A DNA stretch of 47,841 bases from positions 1 through 47,841 of the forward strand of contig JAOTXX010000027.1 in assembly GCA_029862185.1 (NCBI GenBank), written 5' to 3'. Both the position numbers and the translations under genes were made by a program. The notes beneath the pieces were generated by a model. It saw only the letters and a program-made list of their open reading frames with translations, was not told the DNA's origin and ran no database searches. Source of the DNA: Myxococcales bacterium (GTDB lineage: Bacteria > Myxococcota_A > Polyangia > Polyangiales > Houyiibacteriaceae). Each line of letters begins with the position of its first letter. Position 1 is the first letter of the stretch. This document shows, one piece after another, positions 8,157 through 18,472 of this stretch.

Positions 8157-9191
8157 ATGTCCGAGCCAATCGAAGGATTTATGGACCGCCTCAGCGCGCA
8201 CCTCGACCGCGGCTGGGAGTTGGTCACGCAGGGTGACTTGAGCGGCGCGATGGCGTCGGCCGAGCAGACGCTCGAGCTCGACGGCGAATCGCCGGATGCG
8301 CACAACCTCATCGGCTACATCCATGCCGCCAATGGCAATCTGGACATGGCGCTCGAGCATTACCGCCAGGCCATCGACCTCGATGAGCACTACCTCGAGG
8401 CGATGCTCAACGCTGCCGAGCTTCTAATTCACCCGTTGGGAAGCCTGGCGGAGGCGATTCGCGTGCTCGACCAGGCGCTCGAAAGCTGTCAAACGGCGGA
8501 CGACATCGCGGATGCGTCCGTACTCAAGGTCGACGCGCTGCTCCAGCAGGGCGACCGAGCTGCCGCTGCCGAGCTTCTTCTCGGGCTGCCGGAAGGTCCC
8601 TACGAAAACGAACAGCTCGACTTCCTGATCGGGCGCGCGCACTTCGAGCTCGACCAGATCGATGCCGCGGCCGTTTTGATCGAACGCGCAGCATCCCGCC
8701 CGGACGCATCCCCCGATGTACTCTACTATGTTGGACTCTTGCGCGACCGGCAGGAGCGTCATGGCGAAGCCGCACTGGCCTTCCTCAAGACGCGGCATCT
8801 CGACGGACTGCTTCCGAGCCCTCCTTGGTCGCCGACGCATGGGCGCTTCGAGAAGATCGTGCAGTCCGCGCTGCGGGCGCTCCCCGAGGGACTCACGCAG
8901 CGCCTGGAAGGCAATCTAATCATGGTGAGCGACCTGCCCGGCCTGGAGGTCGTGGCCGAGGGCGTCGACCCACGAACCCCACTGCTGCTGGACGAGATGG
9001 CCACCACCACGGGAGGCGAAGAGCAGCGACGCCTCTTCGTTTACCAGCGAAACATCGAGCGGCTGATTCGACACCCGCTCGGGCTCCAAGAAGACGTGCA
9101 GGAGATTCTTCATCGCGAGCTCGAAGCCCATTTCAACAGGCCAAAGGACGCGCCCGCGGGCACGAAGTTCTCGTCCAAGCGTCAGGGCTGA
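8157..9191 (+). CDS. TPR protein fused to a degenerate zincin (DUF1025-like) domain
   Basis: 344 residues from the ATG at 8157 (a GTG lies three bases earlier). Residues about 10-220 contain TPR units (for example AHNLIGYIHAANGNLDMALE, LYYVGLLRDRQERHGEAALA). The last 110 residues match the small zincin/DUF1025 metallopeptidase family: RFEKIVQSALRALPEGL, then RRLFVYQRNIERL, then the helix that should carry HExxHH. Here that helix reads HRELEAHF (319-326). Aligned to the family's HEIGHHF, the two zinc histidines are Arg320 and Ala324, and only the Glu and the following His remain. It is probably not a peptidase but a TPR-based binding protein with a pseudo-enzyme domain. The stop overlaps the convergent gene by 10 bp. 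Confidence 0.78.
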   Translation: MSEPIEGFMDRLSAHLDRGWELVTQGDLSGAMASAEQTLELDGESPDAHNLIGYIHAANGNLDMALEHYRQAIDLDEHYLEAMLNAAELLIHPLGSLAEAIRVLDQALESCQTADDIADASVLKVDALLQQGDRAAAAELLLGLPEGPYENEQLDFLIGRAHFELDQIDAAAVLIERAASRPDASPDVLYYVGLLRDRQERHGEAALAFLKTRHLDGLLPSPPWSPTHGRFEKIVQSALRALPEGLTQRLEGNLIMVSDLPGLEVVAEGVDPRTPLLLDEMATTTGGEEQRRLFVYQRNIERLIRHPLGLQEDVQEILHRELEAHFNRPKDAPAGTKFSSKRQG

Positions 9192-9901
9192 AGGTCCGAG
9201 GCTGTCCCGCCCAGGGCGATCCAAATCCTTTGCATGTCGAGTCGTGCGGGCACTTCGAACCGCAGCTGCGCGCCGCCCGACGGCGACGGAAAACTCAGCC
9301 GGGCGCAGTGGAGCATCACCCGTCGCGCCGTGACGACCGTACCGTCAGGCAGGACTGCGCGCCGCTTGCCACCGTACCCGTGATCGCCGAAGAGCGGGCA
9401 GCCTGCGCACGCCGCATGCACTCGGATCTGGTGCGTTCGACCGGTCCTGGGCATCAGCCGGAGAAGTGTCGCGCCCGGGCTGCGGGCGGTCACGCGGTAC
9501 CGAGTCAATGCGGCTCGCTCGCCGCGGCCCTTGCCTGCGACACGGAGCTTGGGATTGCTTGGATCGATGGAAATCGGCCGGGCCCAGTCGCCCGCCTCGA
9601 CGGGCACCACCTCGAGGGTGATGCCGAGGTAGACACGCGCGTAGGTCCCCGCACGCCGCGCGTCAAGCAGCGTCCGATTCGCCTCCGATGTGAGCGCAAA
9701 GGTCACCAATCCACTGACTTGAGAGTCGAGGCGAGAGGTGGCGTGTGCCTTGAGGTCCGCAAACTGCTTGGATACCCACTGAACGAGCGACGGGTCCTCC
9801 GCACGTGGAGCGGTCGTCGGGAGGCCCGGAGGCTTGTGGACGATCAGGAGATGCTCGTCGTGATGGATGATCTCGGGCTCGGTGCTCTCGCCCTCAGGCA
9901 C
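9182..9901 (-). CDS. RluA-family RNA pseudouridine synthase without S4 domain
   Basis: Isomerises uridine to pseudouridine in rRNA or tRNA. 239 residues from a GTG at 9901. HLLIVHKPPGLPTT is the start of the catalytic domain, and SRLDSQVSGLVTFA is the HRLDxxTSG motif with the catalytic Asp kept and His changed to Ser. RTGRTHQIRVHAACAGCPL closes the fold. No S4 RNA-binding domain precedes it, unlike the second synthase at 20939. The GTG start overlaps the end of the upstream phosphotransferase gene by eight bases, so it is probably translationally coupled to it, although no functional link is obvious. The RNA target is unknown. Confidence 0.86.
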   Translation of the reverse strand: MPEGESTEPEIIHHDEHLLIVHKPPGLPTTAPRAEDPSLVQWVSKQFADLKAHATSRLDSQVSGLVTFALTSEANRTLLDARRAGTYARVYLGITLEVVPVEAGDWARPISIDPSNPKLRVAGKGRGERAALTRYRVTARSPGATLLRLMPRTGRTHQIRVHAACAGCPLFGDHGYGGKRRAVLPDGTVVTARRVMLHCARLSFPSPSGGAQLRFEVPARLDMQRIWIALGGTASDLQP

Positions 9902-12527
9902 CGAGGATCTCCACCGTGCCTGCGTCACCGTCGATTCGAACGATGTCGCCATCGCAAAGCGAGCGGGTTGCATTGGCGACATTGACCACGGCGGGCACCG
10001 CGTACTCTCGCAAAATGATCGCCGCATGCGAGAGAGGGCCGCCGAGCTCCGTGACGACACCCGAGGCCGCCAGGAACAACGGTGCCCATCCGGTGTCCGC
10101 GGCCGCCACCACGAGCACTTCACCGGGCTCGAAGTGGGCCGCCTGGGCGGCATCGCGGAGGATGCGCACCCTGCCCTCGGCGACACCCCGACTCGCCGCC
10201 AGCCCGCGCAGACGCTTTGCCTTGGAAGCAACGCCCAGATCATCGGGTGGGAAGCCTACGAACGTCGTTGGCGGCTCAGGCAGCGCCCGGTTGCGATCGT
10301 GCTCCAAGCGGCGCCGCTGGACGCGGATCGCGACGCGCTCGTTCTCGTCGTAGAGAACCCGCCGAACTTCCCCGAGCGTCAAAAAGAACACGGCATCCGA
10401 GCCGGCCTCGGGCTCGCGGGCTTCGATCCGACGGGAGGCCTCGAGGGCGACACGGCGAAACATGCCGAGAACCTCGACCACGTGACCGCGCAGGTGCTCC
10501 CGCATTCGGGTGAAGCGGCGCACCAAGCCGAGGAGCTTTGCAACCGCGGGCCGAAGCGGGAACGGAACGCTCTTCTTGAGCCTCTCTTCGGCCTCTTCGC
10601 GGACGGCTTGCAGGTCGCGCCCGCGCTGAACCAGGTCGACCGTACCCGCAAGATGCGAGCGCAGCGTCGCGAACATGAGCGTAGGGTCTTCGGACCAGCG
10701 CGGCGCGGCAATTTCGGCTTCGCGGATGCCTCGGAAGCCATAGTCTTGGAGGAAGCGAATCATGGCTTCCCGTGTGCGGCCGCCTGGAAGGCCCGCCACG
10801 GTGAGCTCTTTGAGGTTCGCCGTCCGGATGCGGTCCGCCAGCTCGGGCTCGTCGCGTGCGAGCTGGGCGATCTGCCACAGCACGAACCCGGGACGCGCGC
10901 TGTCGACGTCTTGCAAGCCCGAAAGCAGCTCGCGGTAGAAGCCCGATCCCTGGCTCCCCGCGAAGGTCCGCAACAAGCCATTGAGCACGAGCGTGGCGGT
11001 CAGCAGGTTTGCGTACGCAGTCAACATGATCGAGCCCGTCTCGTCCAAGAGGTGCTCGACGTCTCCGAGCATTCGGTCGAGGCCACTGGGCTCGAGTAGA
11101 CGAGGGTCAATGCCGTTAATTCGCATTCGCTCGTCAGAGAAATACAATTCGAACTCGTCGACTCGCGCCTTCAGGCGGAAGTTCTCGCGGGCATATCGTG
11201 AAACCGTCTGAGGCAAACGGAGGAAGAAGCCCGCAGAGCTCCGCCCGGCGACGACGTCGTCGAGCTCGGACGCGTACTGTCCGCCCCCGAGCCGAACCAG
11301 AGCGGCCGGATCGATCCACGGAATCTGGGACAAGATCGCGCTGAATTCCGTGAGATTGAGGTAGATCCGACCGCGAAAGTCGCCGACGAGCTCGGCGTCG
11401 CGCGGGACCGCACAGCCCATGGCGCCAAATGCCCGGCGAAAGCCGAGCTCGCTGAACTGGCTGAGCACAGACCAGGTAAATGGCGTGGCGACTCCGGGAA
11501 GCGCCTCTCCGACGTTTGCGTTGCTCCAGACGATCTTGCGGCGATCGACCTGACGATCGCGTCGTGAGCTGCGTCGGGTTCGCATGCTCGGAACCGCGAT
11601 CGGTCGCGCTTGCAAGACGTAAAGCTCGTGTTCGGCGAATGCCCACTCGACGTCGCGCGCGTTCCCAAAATGGCTTTCGACTCGGGTAGCTAGCTCGGTC
11701 AGCTGCAAGAGCTGCGGCTCGCTCAGCGCCGGAACCTCACGATCTGCCGGAGCGACCTCGACCTCACGAACGCCGCCCGATCGATCGAGCAAGGTTTGCT
11801 GGGCCTTCTCGCCGAGGACCCGGTCGCGTAGCTGGCCGGTGGCCTTGTCGACTCGATAGGTGTCCGGCGTCACCCGGCCGTCTACCACCGACGACCCCAA
11901 GCCATACGCGGCGTTGATAACGACCTCCCCGGCGTCCCCGGTGAGCGGGTTGGCTGTGAACAAAACCCCCGAAACCTGGGCTGGAACCATGGCCTGAATC
12001 ACCACGCCGACCGAGACTGGGATCTCATCGCCGAGCGCGCGCAGGTACGACAGCACACGAGGGCGAAAGAGGCTCGACCAACAGACCTTGATCGCATCGA
12101 GCACCTCGTCTTCGCGCATCAGGTTGAGGAGGGTCAGATGCAGCCCGGCGGCCGACGCGCCTTCCTGGTCTTCGTGCATCGCCGAAGAGCGTACGGCGAA
12201 GCTGGTGGCGCCCTCATCTCGCATCGCGAGCAAGGCATCGGTGACGCTCCGAACCACGTCTTGCGGAAGGGTCGCTTGCCGTACCCGCTCGGCGATCGCT
12301 TGCAGGCGCGCATCCGAGACGTGCGGCGTGCGCAGAAGCGCCCTCGGACGATCCGCAATGTCGAGAACACTCGAAAAGAACGAATCGCCCACCCAGCCAG
12401 GCATGGCGTAAGCGGCAGGAACGGGGAAGCCGGCTCGCGCAAGCGCAGCGAGGCCCCGGGCTTTGCCGCCGTAGCCGGAGGCCCTTCGAGGCACGACCGA
12501 TTCAATTCGCTTCAATACCCGTGGCAT
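9894..12527 (-). CDS. PEP-synthase-related dikinase, rifampin-phosphotransferase-like
   Basis: An 877-residue enzyme of the PEP-utilising dikinase family. The N-terminal ATP-grasp part carries [43 protein letters not shown] and DVEWAF...LQARPI. A middle domain of about 400 residues follows. The C-terminal swivelling His domain ends the protein with [15 protein letters not shown], catalytic His834. The order ATP-binding, substrate domain, terminal His domain, with no PEP-binding TIM barrel, is that of rifampin phosphotransferase (Rph, about 870 residues) rather than PpsA. It may inactivate rifamycins or phosphorylate another substrate; the middle domain is too variable for me to decide. The ATG at 12527 diverges from purF. 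The downstream pseudouridine synthase overlaps its stop. Confidence 0.75.
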   Translation of the reverse strand: MPRVLKRIESVVPRRASGYGGKARGLAALARAGFPVPAAYAMPGWVGDSFFSSVLDIADRPRALLRTPHVSDARLQAIAERVRQATLPQDVVRSVTDALLAMRDEGATSFAVRSSAMHEDQEGASAAGLHLTLLNLMREDEVLDAIKVCWSSLFRPRVLSYLRALGDEIPVSVGVVIQAMVPAQVSGVLFTANPLTGDAGEVVINAAYGLGSSVVDGRVTPDTYRVDKATGQLRDRVLGEKAQQTLLDRSGGVREVEVAPADREVPALSEPQLLQLTELATRVESHFGNARDVEWAFAEHELYVLQARPIAVPSMRTRRSSRRDRQVDRRKIVWSNANVGEALPGVATPFTWSVLSQFSELGFRRAFGAMGCAVPRDAELVGDFRGRIYLNLTEFSAILSQIPWIDPAALVRLGGGQYASELDDVVAGRSSAGFFLRLPQTVSRYARENFRLKARVDEFELYFSDERMRINGIDPRLLEPSGLDRMLGDVEHLLDETGSIMLTAYANLLTATLVLNGLLRTFAGSQGSGFYRELLSGLQDVDSARPGFVLWQIAQLARDEPELADRIRTANLKELTVAGLPGGRTREAMIRFLQDYGFRGIREAEIAAPRWSEDPTLMFATLRSHLAGTVDLVQRGRDLQAVREEAEERLKKSVPFPLRPAVAKLLGLVRRFTRMREHLRGHVVEVLGMFRRVALEASRRIEAREPEAGSDAVFFLTLGEVRRVLYDENERVAIRVQRRRLEHDRNRALPEPPTTFVGFPPDDLGVASKAKRLRGLAASRGVAEGRVRILRDAAQAAHFEPGEVLVVAAADTGWAPLFLAASGVVTELGGPLSHAAIILREYAVPAVVNVANATRSLCDGDIVRIDGDAGTVEILGA

Positions 12528-12622
12528 CGCAATCGGCGGGTTCTAGCGCACGCCCGGACCGAGGGCATGCGGGACTCATGGACGCGGGGGGGGCCCGGCG
12601 CTATGAACGCGCCGTGCGCTGG

Positions 12623-14029
<1,407 letters not shown>

Positions 14030-14043
14030 ACCCAGGCAGGCAC

Positions 14044-14060
14044 GCTGGCGCTGACGCTGC
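14044..14060. repeat. Degenerate CTGGCR hexamer repeat in a 3' intergenic gap
   Basis: GCTGGCGCTGACGCTGC in the 36-bp gap between the converging purF and hydrolase genes. Three further runs of the same type lie at 16202, 38712 and, more degenerate, 34511. Confidence 0.45.
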
Positions 14061-14065
14061 CCCTG

Positions 14066-14920
14066 CTAGTGCCCCTCAAACCACCGAAGAATCGCTGCGT
14101 TCACCTCGCGGGGACGCTCCAAATGCAAGAAGTGGCCTGCGTCTGAGAGTTTGACCATTTCGAAAAGAGCGCTGAAGTGCTTTTCCTGGCCATCAGCGAT
14201 CTCTGGCCCGATGCAACCGTCGCGCTCGCCGTGCAGGTAGATCGTCGGAACGACGATGGGTTTTGTCCCGACCATCCGGCGCACCGCGAGAACGACCTTC
14301 GGCGAGAGCAGCGCCCGATAGTATCGGATCGGGGCAGGCATGCTCGAACGTAGGCAGATTTTGAGCTCGTCGAAATAGTCGCGTCCTGGATCGTATCCCG
14401 GTGACCAGACTTCCCAGAGGCGCTCGACGAAACGGAAGTTGCGGAGCCGCACGAGGCGATCCGACAGGAAAGGCAGTTGAAATAGCCCCATGTAGGCGCT
14501 TCGACCGAGCTGGCGCGGATACCGCTCGATGTTTGCTTCGATCGCCAAGACATGAGGGACCGCGAGCATGGCCGCGGCGCGAAAACGCTCTGGCTGGAGC
14601 GACATTGCGCATTGGGTGATGAACGCGCCCCAATCATGACCGACGATCCGAATCGGCTCCGAAGGCGAGAGCTCGTCGACGAAGCTGAGGATCGTCCGTG
14701 CCAGCGTAGCGGGGTCAAAGGGCCCCTCGAGCGACGAAGGGGCGTAGCCTGGCAACCAGGGGCTCGCCACGCGATAGCCGGCGTCGCGAAGACGCTCCGA
14801 CAACGGCCCCCAGGTTCGCGGAATGTCGGGAAAGCCATGCAGGCAGAGCACCAAGGGAGCGTCATCGGCTCCAGAAGAGAGGTAAGAGAGCCCGGTCTGC
14901 TCGGAGCGAAGTCGTCGCAT
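14066..14920 (-). CDS. Alpha/beta hydrolase, epoxide hydrolase/haloalkane dehalogenase-like
   Basis: A 284-residue alpha/beta hydrolase from the ATG at 14920. The oxyanion motif is LHGFPD, the nucleophile elbow is GHDWGA with Asp as nucleophile, a late acid lies in HGERDGC, and the catalytic His is in DAGHFLHLE. An Asp nucleophile with HGFP points to the epoxide hydrolase / dehalogenase branch rather than to Ser esterases. The substrate is unknown. The start lies ten bases after the stop of the amidohydrolase gene, so the two form a pair. Confidence 0.85.
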   Translation of the reverse strand: MRRLRSEQTGLSYLSSGADDAPLVLCLHGFPDIPRTWGPLSERLRDAGYRVASPWLPGYAPSSLEGPFDPATLARTILSFVDELSPSEPIRIVGHDWGAFITQCAMSLQPERFRAAAMLAVPHVLAIEANIERYPRQLGRSAYMGLFQLPFLSDRLVRLRNFRFVERLWEVWSPGYDPGRDYFDELKICLRSSMPAPIRYYRALLSPKVVLAVRRMVGTKPIVVPTIYLHGERDGCIGPEIADGQEKHFSALFEMVKLSDAGHFLHLERPREVNAAILRWFEGH

Positions 14921-14930
14921 GGGTGCAAGC

Positions 14931-15641
14931 TTAGGAGAAGAAGCTCGCGAGCGCTTCCGCAAGCCTCCCGGAAAACGACTCGTCGACGATCAGGTCTTGG
15001 CGCGCCTCGATTTCAAGCGCGCAACGGCCGAATTCCTGGGCGTGACGCACGGACGAGTACGCGAGGCCGATTTTGCCGGACCATGGTTCGTTCGCCGCCA
15101 CGTGAAAGCCGGCATCTGCCAGGTGCCGGACGAGCCGGTAGGCCGGCTCCTCGTCGTCGTCGAACAGGACCCCAACCTCCAGGTGCCGTTTCTCGCCTTC
15201 GTAGTCGTCGGTGAAGGTGTGGATGGAGAACACCGTGTCGCAGGCGCTGCGCTCGACGATCGAGCTGACCGCGGCGTGATAGGGCTCGTAGAAGCGCTCG
15301 ATTCGGCGGATTCGCTCTGCGTCGAGGAGCGCTTCGTTCAAGTGAACCGTCCTGCCCTCGGCGTTTTCACGGAATAAGGTGTCCGAGTCGAGCGGCCGGT
15401 TCGGATCGATCAAGAGGCGCGAGAAGCACGAAAGCACGGCTGGCGCGTTCATGAGGGCGGCGACCCGTCGCGTGAAGTCGGCGGCACCGATGTCGATCGC
15501 CCAATGCGTATCGACCAGCCATCGGTCTTGTTGTGGCCAGGTCCACGGCTCGGGAAGCGCCGCGGAAGCGTGCTCGCAGGTGAACACCAAGCGACCCTCG
15601 AGGTCGCCGTCGATCAACTCCGCTGCGTCGGTCCACTCCAT
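14931..15641 (-). CDS. N-formylglutamate amidohydrolase family protein
   Basis: 236 residues, ATG at 15641. It belongs to the FGase (HutG-like) metal hydrolases: VFTCEHASAALP carries Glu and His ligands, THWAIDIGAADFTRRV the Asp, SRLLIDPNRP the substrate-binding Arg/Asn/Arg block, and VFSIHTFTD a His. True HutG sits with histidine-degradation genes, but none are present here. In many genomes this branch is annotated only by family and acts on unknown N-acylated amino acids. The next gene on the strand is an alpha/beta hydrolase, suggesting a small catabolic pair. Confidence 0.85.
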   Translation of the reverse strand: MEWTDAAELIDGDLEGRLVFTCEHASAALPEPWTWPQQDRWLVDTHWAIDIGAADFTRRVAALMNAPAVLSCFSRLLIDPNRPLDSDTLFRENAEGRTVHLNEALLDAERIRRIERFYEPYHAAVSSIVERSACDTVFSIHTFTDDYEGEKRHLEVGVLFDDDEEPAYRLVRHLADAGFHVAANEPWSGKIGLAYSSVRHAQEFGRCALEIEARQDLIVDESFSGRLAEALASFFS

Positions 15642-15683
15642 CCGTCGAATTGTAAGCAAAGTCTCGAAAAGTCGAGCTCCTCG

Positions 15684-15711
15684 ATGACACTGAACAATTG
15701 AGCGGTATACT
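15684..15711 (+). promoter_or_regulatory. Strong sigma70-like promoter
   Basis: -35 ATGACA (15684-15689), 16-bp spacer, -10 TATACT (15706-15711), the closest match to consensus in the window. The predicted start near 15718 leaves a leader of about 35 bases before the GTG at 15753. It supports transcription of the small plus-strand gene. Confidence 0.58.
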
Positions 15712-15752
15712 CGAAAACGAAGCCGTTGGGGGTGGTGGAGAGACAAAGACCC

Positions 15753-16178
15753 GTGCCGCACCCTGATGACAAACCGGAGCTCCCCGGAAAGGCTAAACGC
15801 CGACCGAGTCATTTCCGGAAAAAGCGCAGAGACACCACGACCAAAGTGGTGCGGGTGCTCCGAGAACCCGCCTCCGATCATCGTGGCGTCGCCGGCGTGG
15901 AGCGCAGTCACGTTGTCCCGAGGCCGCGGGCACGCCAAGAGCAGTGGAACGAAGTGATCAATCCAGCTCCCGCGCTTCCCGACCCGAGTCTGCGTCGCCC
16001 GATCCCTCCGCCCGCGCCCCTGCCCGCGGAGGCCGCGACGCACGGCTCCACCATCCCTGGCTCCCTAGACGATCAGACGCGGCGAAAACGCGTGGAGGAC
16101 CTCGTCGGCACCGTGGTCCTGGCGCTTATGGTGGCCGCCATGCTGGTCGCCATGTGGTTGCGGATGACCGGGTCGTAG
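15753..16178 (+). CDS. Small basic, proline-rich, tail-anchored protein of unknown function
   Basis: 141 residues from a GTG at 15753. GGAGAG ten bases upstream serves as ribosome site, and a good promoter lies further up. The N-terminal half is very basic (KAKRRPSHFRKKRRD) and the middle is Pro-rich (RRPIPPPAPLPAEA). One membrane helix sits at the extreme C-terminus (LVGTVVLALMVAAMLVAMWL). This is the layout of a tail-anchored protein with a disordered cytoplasmic part, which could bind nucleic acid or acidic lipids. I recognise no family. A minus-strand frame also runs through part of this region, but promoter, ribosome site and hydrophobic tail favour the plus strand. Confidence 0.55.
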   Translation: MPHPDDKPELPGKAKRRPSHFRKKRRDTTTKVVRVLREPASDHRGVAGVERSHVVPRPRARQEQWNEVINPAPALPDPSLRRPIPPPAPLPAEAATHGSTIPGSLDDQTRRKRVEDLVGTVVLALMVAAMLVAMWLRMTGS

Positions 16179-16201
16179 AACGGAACTATTCATCGCCGGG
16201 C

Positions 16202-16218
16202 GCTGGCACTGGCACTGC
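16202..16218. repeat. Degenerate CTGGCR hexamer repeat in a 3' intergenic gap
   Basis: GCTGGCACTGGCACTGC in the 40-bp gap between the converging tail-anchored protein gene and the mutase gene. It matches the run at 14044 at 14 of 17 positions. Confidence 0.45.
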
Positions 16219-17931
16219 CTAAAACTCCGGCCGATCCTGGTGCTGGCCGAACACCTCCCGAAACACGTCGCAGACCTCTTGCTCCGTGCAGTACGCCTTG
16301 GCGGCTTCGATGATGCCTGGCATCACGTTGCGATCCATGCGGCAGTCGTCTGCAATCGCGGCCAACGCCTTTGAAACCGCCGCGTCGTTTCGCTCGGCTT
16401 TGACCTTTGCCAACGCTTCGACCTGCTCCTTTTGAATCGATTCATCGACGCGAAGGGTCGGGATGTCGGGCTGCTCGTCCTGTTCGTACCGGTTGACCCC
16501 AACGACTGTCTTTTCGCCACGCTCGACTTGCTGCTGCAGGCGGTAGGCCGATGCGCCGATCTCGCGTTGCGGGTAGCCCTGCTCGACCGCCTCGACCATG
16601 CCACCCAGCTCGTCGATCTTGCGGATGTAGTCCAAAGCTTCTTTTTCGAGGCGGTTGGTCATCCACTCGACGAAATAGCTGCCCGCCAAGGGGTCGATGG
16701 AATTGGTGACGCCCGACTCCTCGGCAATGATCTGTTGCGTACGGAGCGCGACGGTGACCGCTTCTTCGGTCGGGAGCGCGTAGGTCTCGTCGAGGCTGTT
16801 GGTGTGAAGCGACTGGGTCCCGCCGAGCACCGCGGCGAGCGCTTGAAGCGCCACGCGCGTCACGTTGTTGTAGGGTTGCTGGGCCGTGAGCGACACACCC
16901 GCGGTCTGCGCATGCGTCCTCAACATCAACGACCTCGGGTTCTTCGGGTTGAACCGCTCTTTCATCAATCGAGCCCACATCCGGCGCGCCGCGCGGAACT
17001 TCCCAATCTCTTCGAAGAAGTCGTTGTGAACGTCGAAGAAGAACGAGAGACGCGGCGCGAATTCGTCGACGTCCAGGCCCCGGTCGACAGCCCACTTCAC
17101 GTACTCCAACCCATCGGCAATCGTGAACGCGAGCTCCTGCGCGGCAGTCGAGCCGGCTTCACGAATGTGATAGCCACTGATGCTGACGCTGTTCCAGCGT
17201 GGCACCTCTTTCGCGCAAAACTCGATCGAGTCGGTGACGATGCGCATCGCCGGACGCGGGGGCACCACCCAGGCGTGCTGCGCGATGAACTCCTTGAGGC
17301 AATCGTTTTGGACCGTGCCGCCGATCTTATCGCGCGGAACTCCGCGCTTATCGGCCAGGGCGACGTAGAAGCCGAGCAGCACCGCGGCGGGGCCGTTGAT
17401 CGTCATCGAGGTAGTGACCTGGTCGAGCGGGATCTCGTCGAACAGAATCTCCATGTCGCGAAGCGTATCGACCGCCACGCCGACCATGCCTACCTCACCG
17501 AGGGAACGCGGCGAGTCACTGTCGTATCCCATCAGGGTCGGGAAATCGAAGGCGGTCGACAGCCCGGTCTGCCCCTGATTGAGCAGATACCGAAAACGCT
17601 CGTTGGTCTGCCTGGGCGTTCCAAACCCCGCGAACATTCGCATCGTCCAGAGGCGGCCCCGGTACATCGTCGGCTGAACCCCGCGGGTGAACGGAAACTG
17701 ACCCGGAAAGCCGAGATCACGCTCATAGCTGTCGTCGAAGTCGGCCGGGGTCAAGAGGTCGGGCACCTCCACCTCGCTGTGCGTGACGAAGCGCTCCTTG
17801 CGCAGAGACTGGCGGGCAACCGCAGGCTGCACAGCCTGGGCGCGCCACTGAGCAGCTCGTTCACGCAGGCCCTCTTTGTGGTCATCTGACGGCAACTCAG
17901 CTGCCAGCTTCTCGGCGGGATCCGCTTTCAT
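16219..17931 (-). CDS. B12-dependent acyl-CoA mutase large subunit, isobutyryl-CoA mutase-like
   Basis: 570 residues covering the acyl-CoA-binding barrel of the methylmalonyl-CoA mutase family, with no cobalamin domain, so it needs a separate B12 subunit that is not in this window. [44 protein letters not shown] and [15 protein letters not shown] are clear. By alignment the residue equal to methylmalonyl-CoA mutase Tyr89 is Phe100, Arg207 is Gln218, and His244 is His255; the 118- and 37-residue spacings match exactly. Phe plus Gln is the isobutyryl-CoA mutase pair, whereas Arg binds the carboxylate in methylmalonyl-CoA mutase. The Ala in STAFD argues against 2-hydroxyisobutyryl-CoA mutase. 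GAGGA precedes the ATG by seven bases. It is last in a four-gene operon. Confidence 0.88.
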   Translation of the reverse strand: MKADPAEKLAAELPSDDHKEGLRERAAQWRAQAVQPAVARQSLRKERFVTHSEVEVPDLLTPADFDDSYERDLGFPGQFPFTRGVQPTMYRGRLWTMRMFAGFGTPRQTNERFRYLLNQGQTGLSTAFDFPTLMGYDSDSPRSLGEVGMVGVAVDTLRDMEILFDEIPLDQVTTSMTINGPAAVLLGFYVALADKRGVPRDKIGGTVQNDCLKEFIAQHAWVVPPRPAMRIVTDSIEFCAKEVPRWNSVSISGYHIREAGSTAAQELAFTIADGLEYVKWAVDRGLDVDEFAPRLSFFFDVHNDFFEEIGKFRAARRMWARLMKERFNPKNPRSLMLRTHAQTAGVSLTAQQPYNNVTRVALQALAAVLGGTQSLHTNSLDETYALPTEEAVTVALRTQQIIAEESGVTNSIDPLAGSYFVEWMTNRLEKEALDYIRKIDELGGMVEAVEQGYPQREIGASAYRLQQQVERGEKTVVGVNRYEQDEQPDIPTLRVDESIQKEQVEALAKVKAERNDAAVSKALAAIADDCRMDRNVMPGIIEAAKAYCTEQEVCDVFREVFGQHQDRPEF

Positions 17932-17943
17932 TGCAGGCTCCTC

Positions 17944-18462
17944 TTAGTTCTCTACCGTGTCCTCGGCGCCTGGAAAAGGCAAGACCTCGCCGCGAACGAC
18001 CTGCAGCATGCCCTCAACTTCGAGGGCGACTTCCAACTCGGGACTCGTTTCGAGGAAACGTTCGAGATAGCGTTTCGCGGCCTGATTCTCGCCTTTTTGG
18101 AAGTGCGCCGCGCCAACGAGGAACAAGGCGTCGCCATCGTCTTGCTGGCTTCGGAGCACGCGCTGACCCATTCGGATCGCACGGTCGTATTCGCCCATCA
18201 TCCGAAGCGTCTGCCCAGCGCCTAGCATCGCGCCAACGTAGTCCGGCGCCAGCTTCAAGGCTTCCACGTAACTCTTGAGCGCCTCCGGATAGGCTTCCTT
18301 CTCGAAATAGGCATGACCCAAGAAGTGAAACGCGTATTCGTTCTGCGGGTCTTCGCGCGCCACGCGCAAGAGCTCGTCGATCGCTTGGTCGGCTTCACCG
18401 GCGTGCAAGAGCTCCATCCCTTCTTCGGCAGCCTCCCAACGCTTCGACTGGGGGTCGTCCAC
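17944..18462 (-). CDS. TPR protein
   Basis: 172 residues from a GTG at 18462, chosen because GGAGAG stands four bases upstream. It is made almost wholly of tetratricopeptide repeats (AIDELLRVAREDPQNEYAFH, ALKSYVEALKLAPDYVGAML, AIRMGQRVLRSQQDDGDALF, AKRYLERFLETSPELEVALE), so it is a protein-binding scaffold in the cytoplasm. It lies 10 bp after the small membrane protein gene and 12 bp before the mutase gene on one transcript. Its partner is unknown; an assembly or chaperone role for the mutase is possible but not shown. Confidence 0.8.
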   Translation of the reverse strand: MDDPQSKRWEAAEEGMELLHAGEADQAIDELLRVAREDPQNEYAFHFLGHAYFEKEAYPEALKSYVEALKLAPDYVGAMLGAGQTLRMMGEYDRAIRMGQRVLRSQQDDGDALFLVGAAHFQKGENQAAKRYLERFLETSPELEVALEVEGMLQVVRGEVLPFPGAEDTVEN

Positions 18463-18472
18463 GGTTCTCTCC

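Noticed and set aside
9867-11099. Plus-strand frame of 410 residues opposite the dikinase
   Set aside because: Antisense shadow; the dikinase motifs run through the whole region on the minus strand.
15642-16043. N-terminal extension of the N-formylglutamate amidohydrolase frame to 16043
   Set aside because: The family domain starts just after the ATG at 15641; upstream residues are Arg-rich and overlap a plus-strand promoter and small gene.
16432-17889. Plus-strand frame of 485 residues opposite the mutase
   Set aside because: Antisense shadow of a fully conserved mutase gene.
16219-17931. Plain methylmalonyl-CoA mutase call
   Set aside because: Tyr89 and Arg207 equivalents are Phe100 and Gln218, which fits isobutyryl-CoA mutase better.
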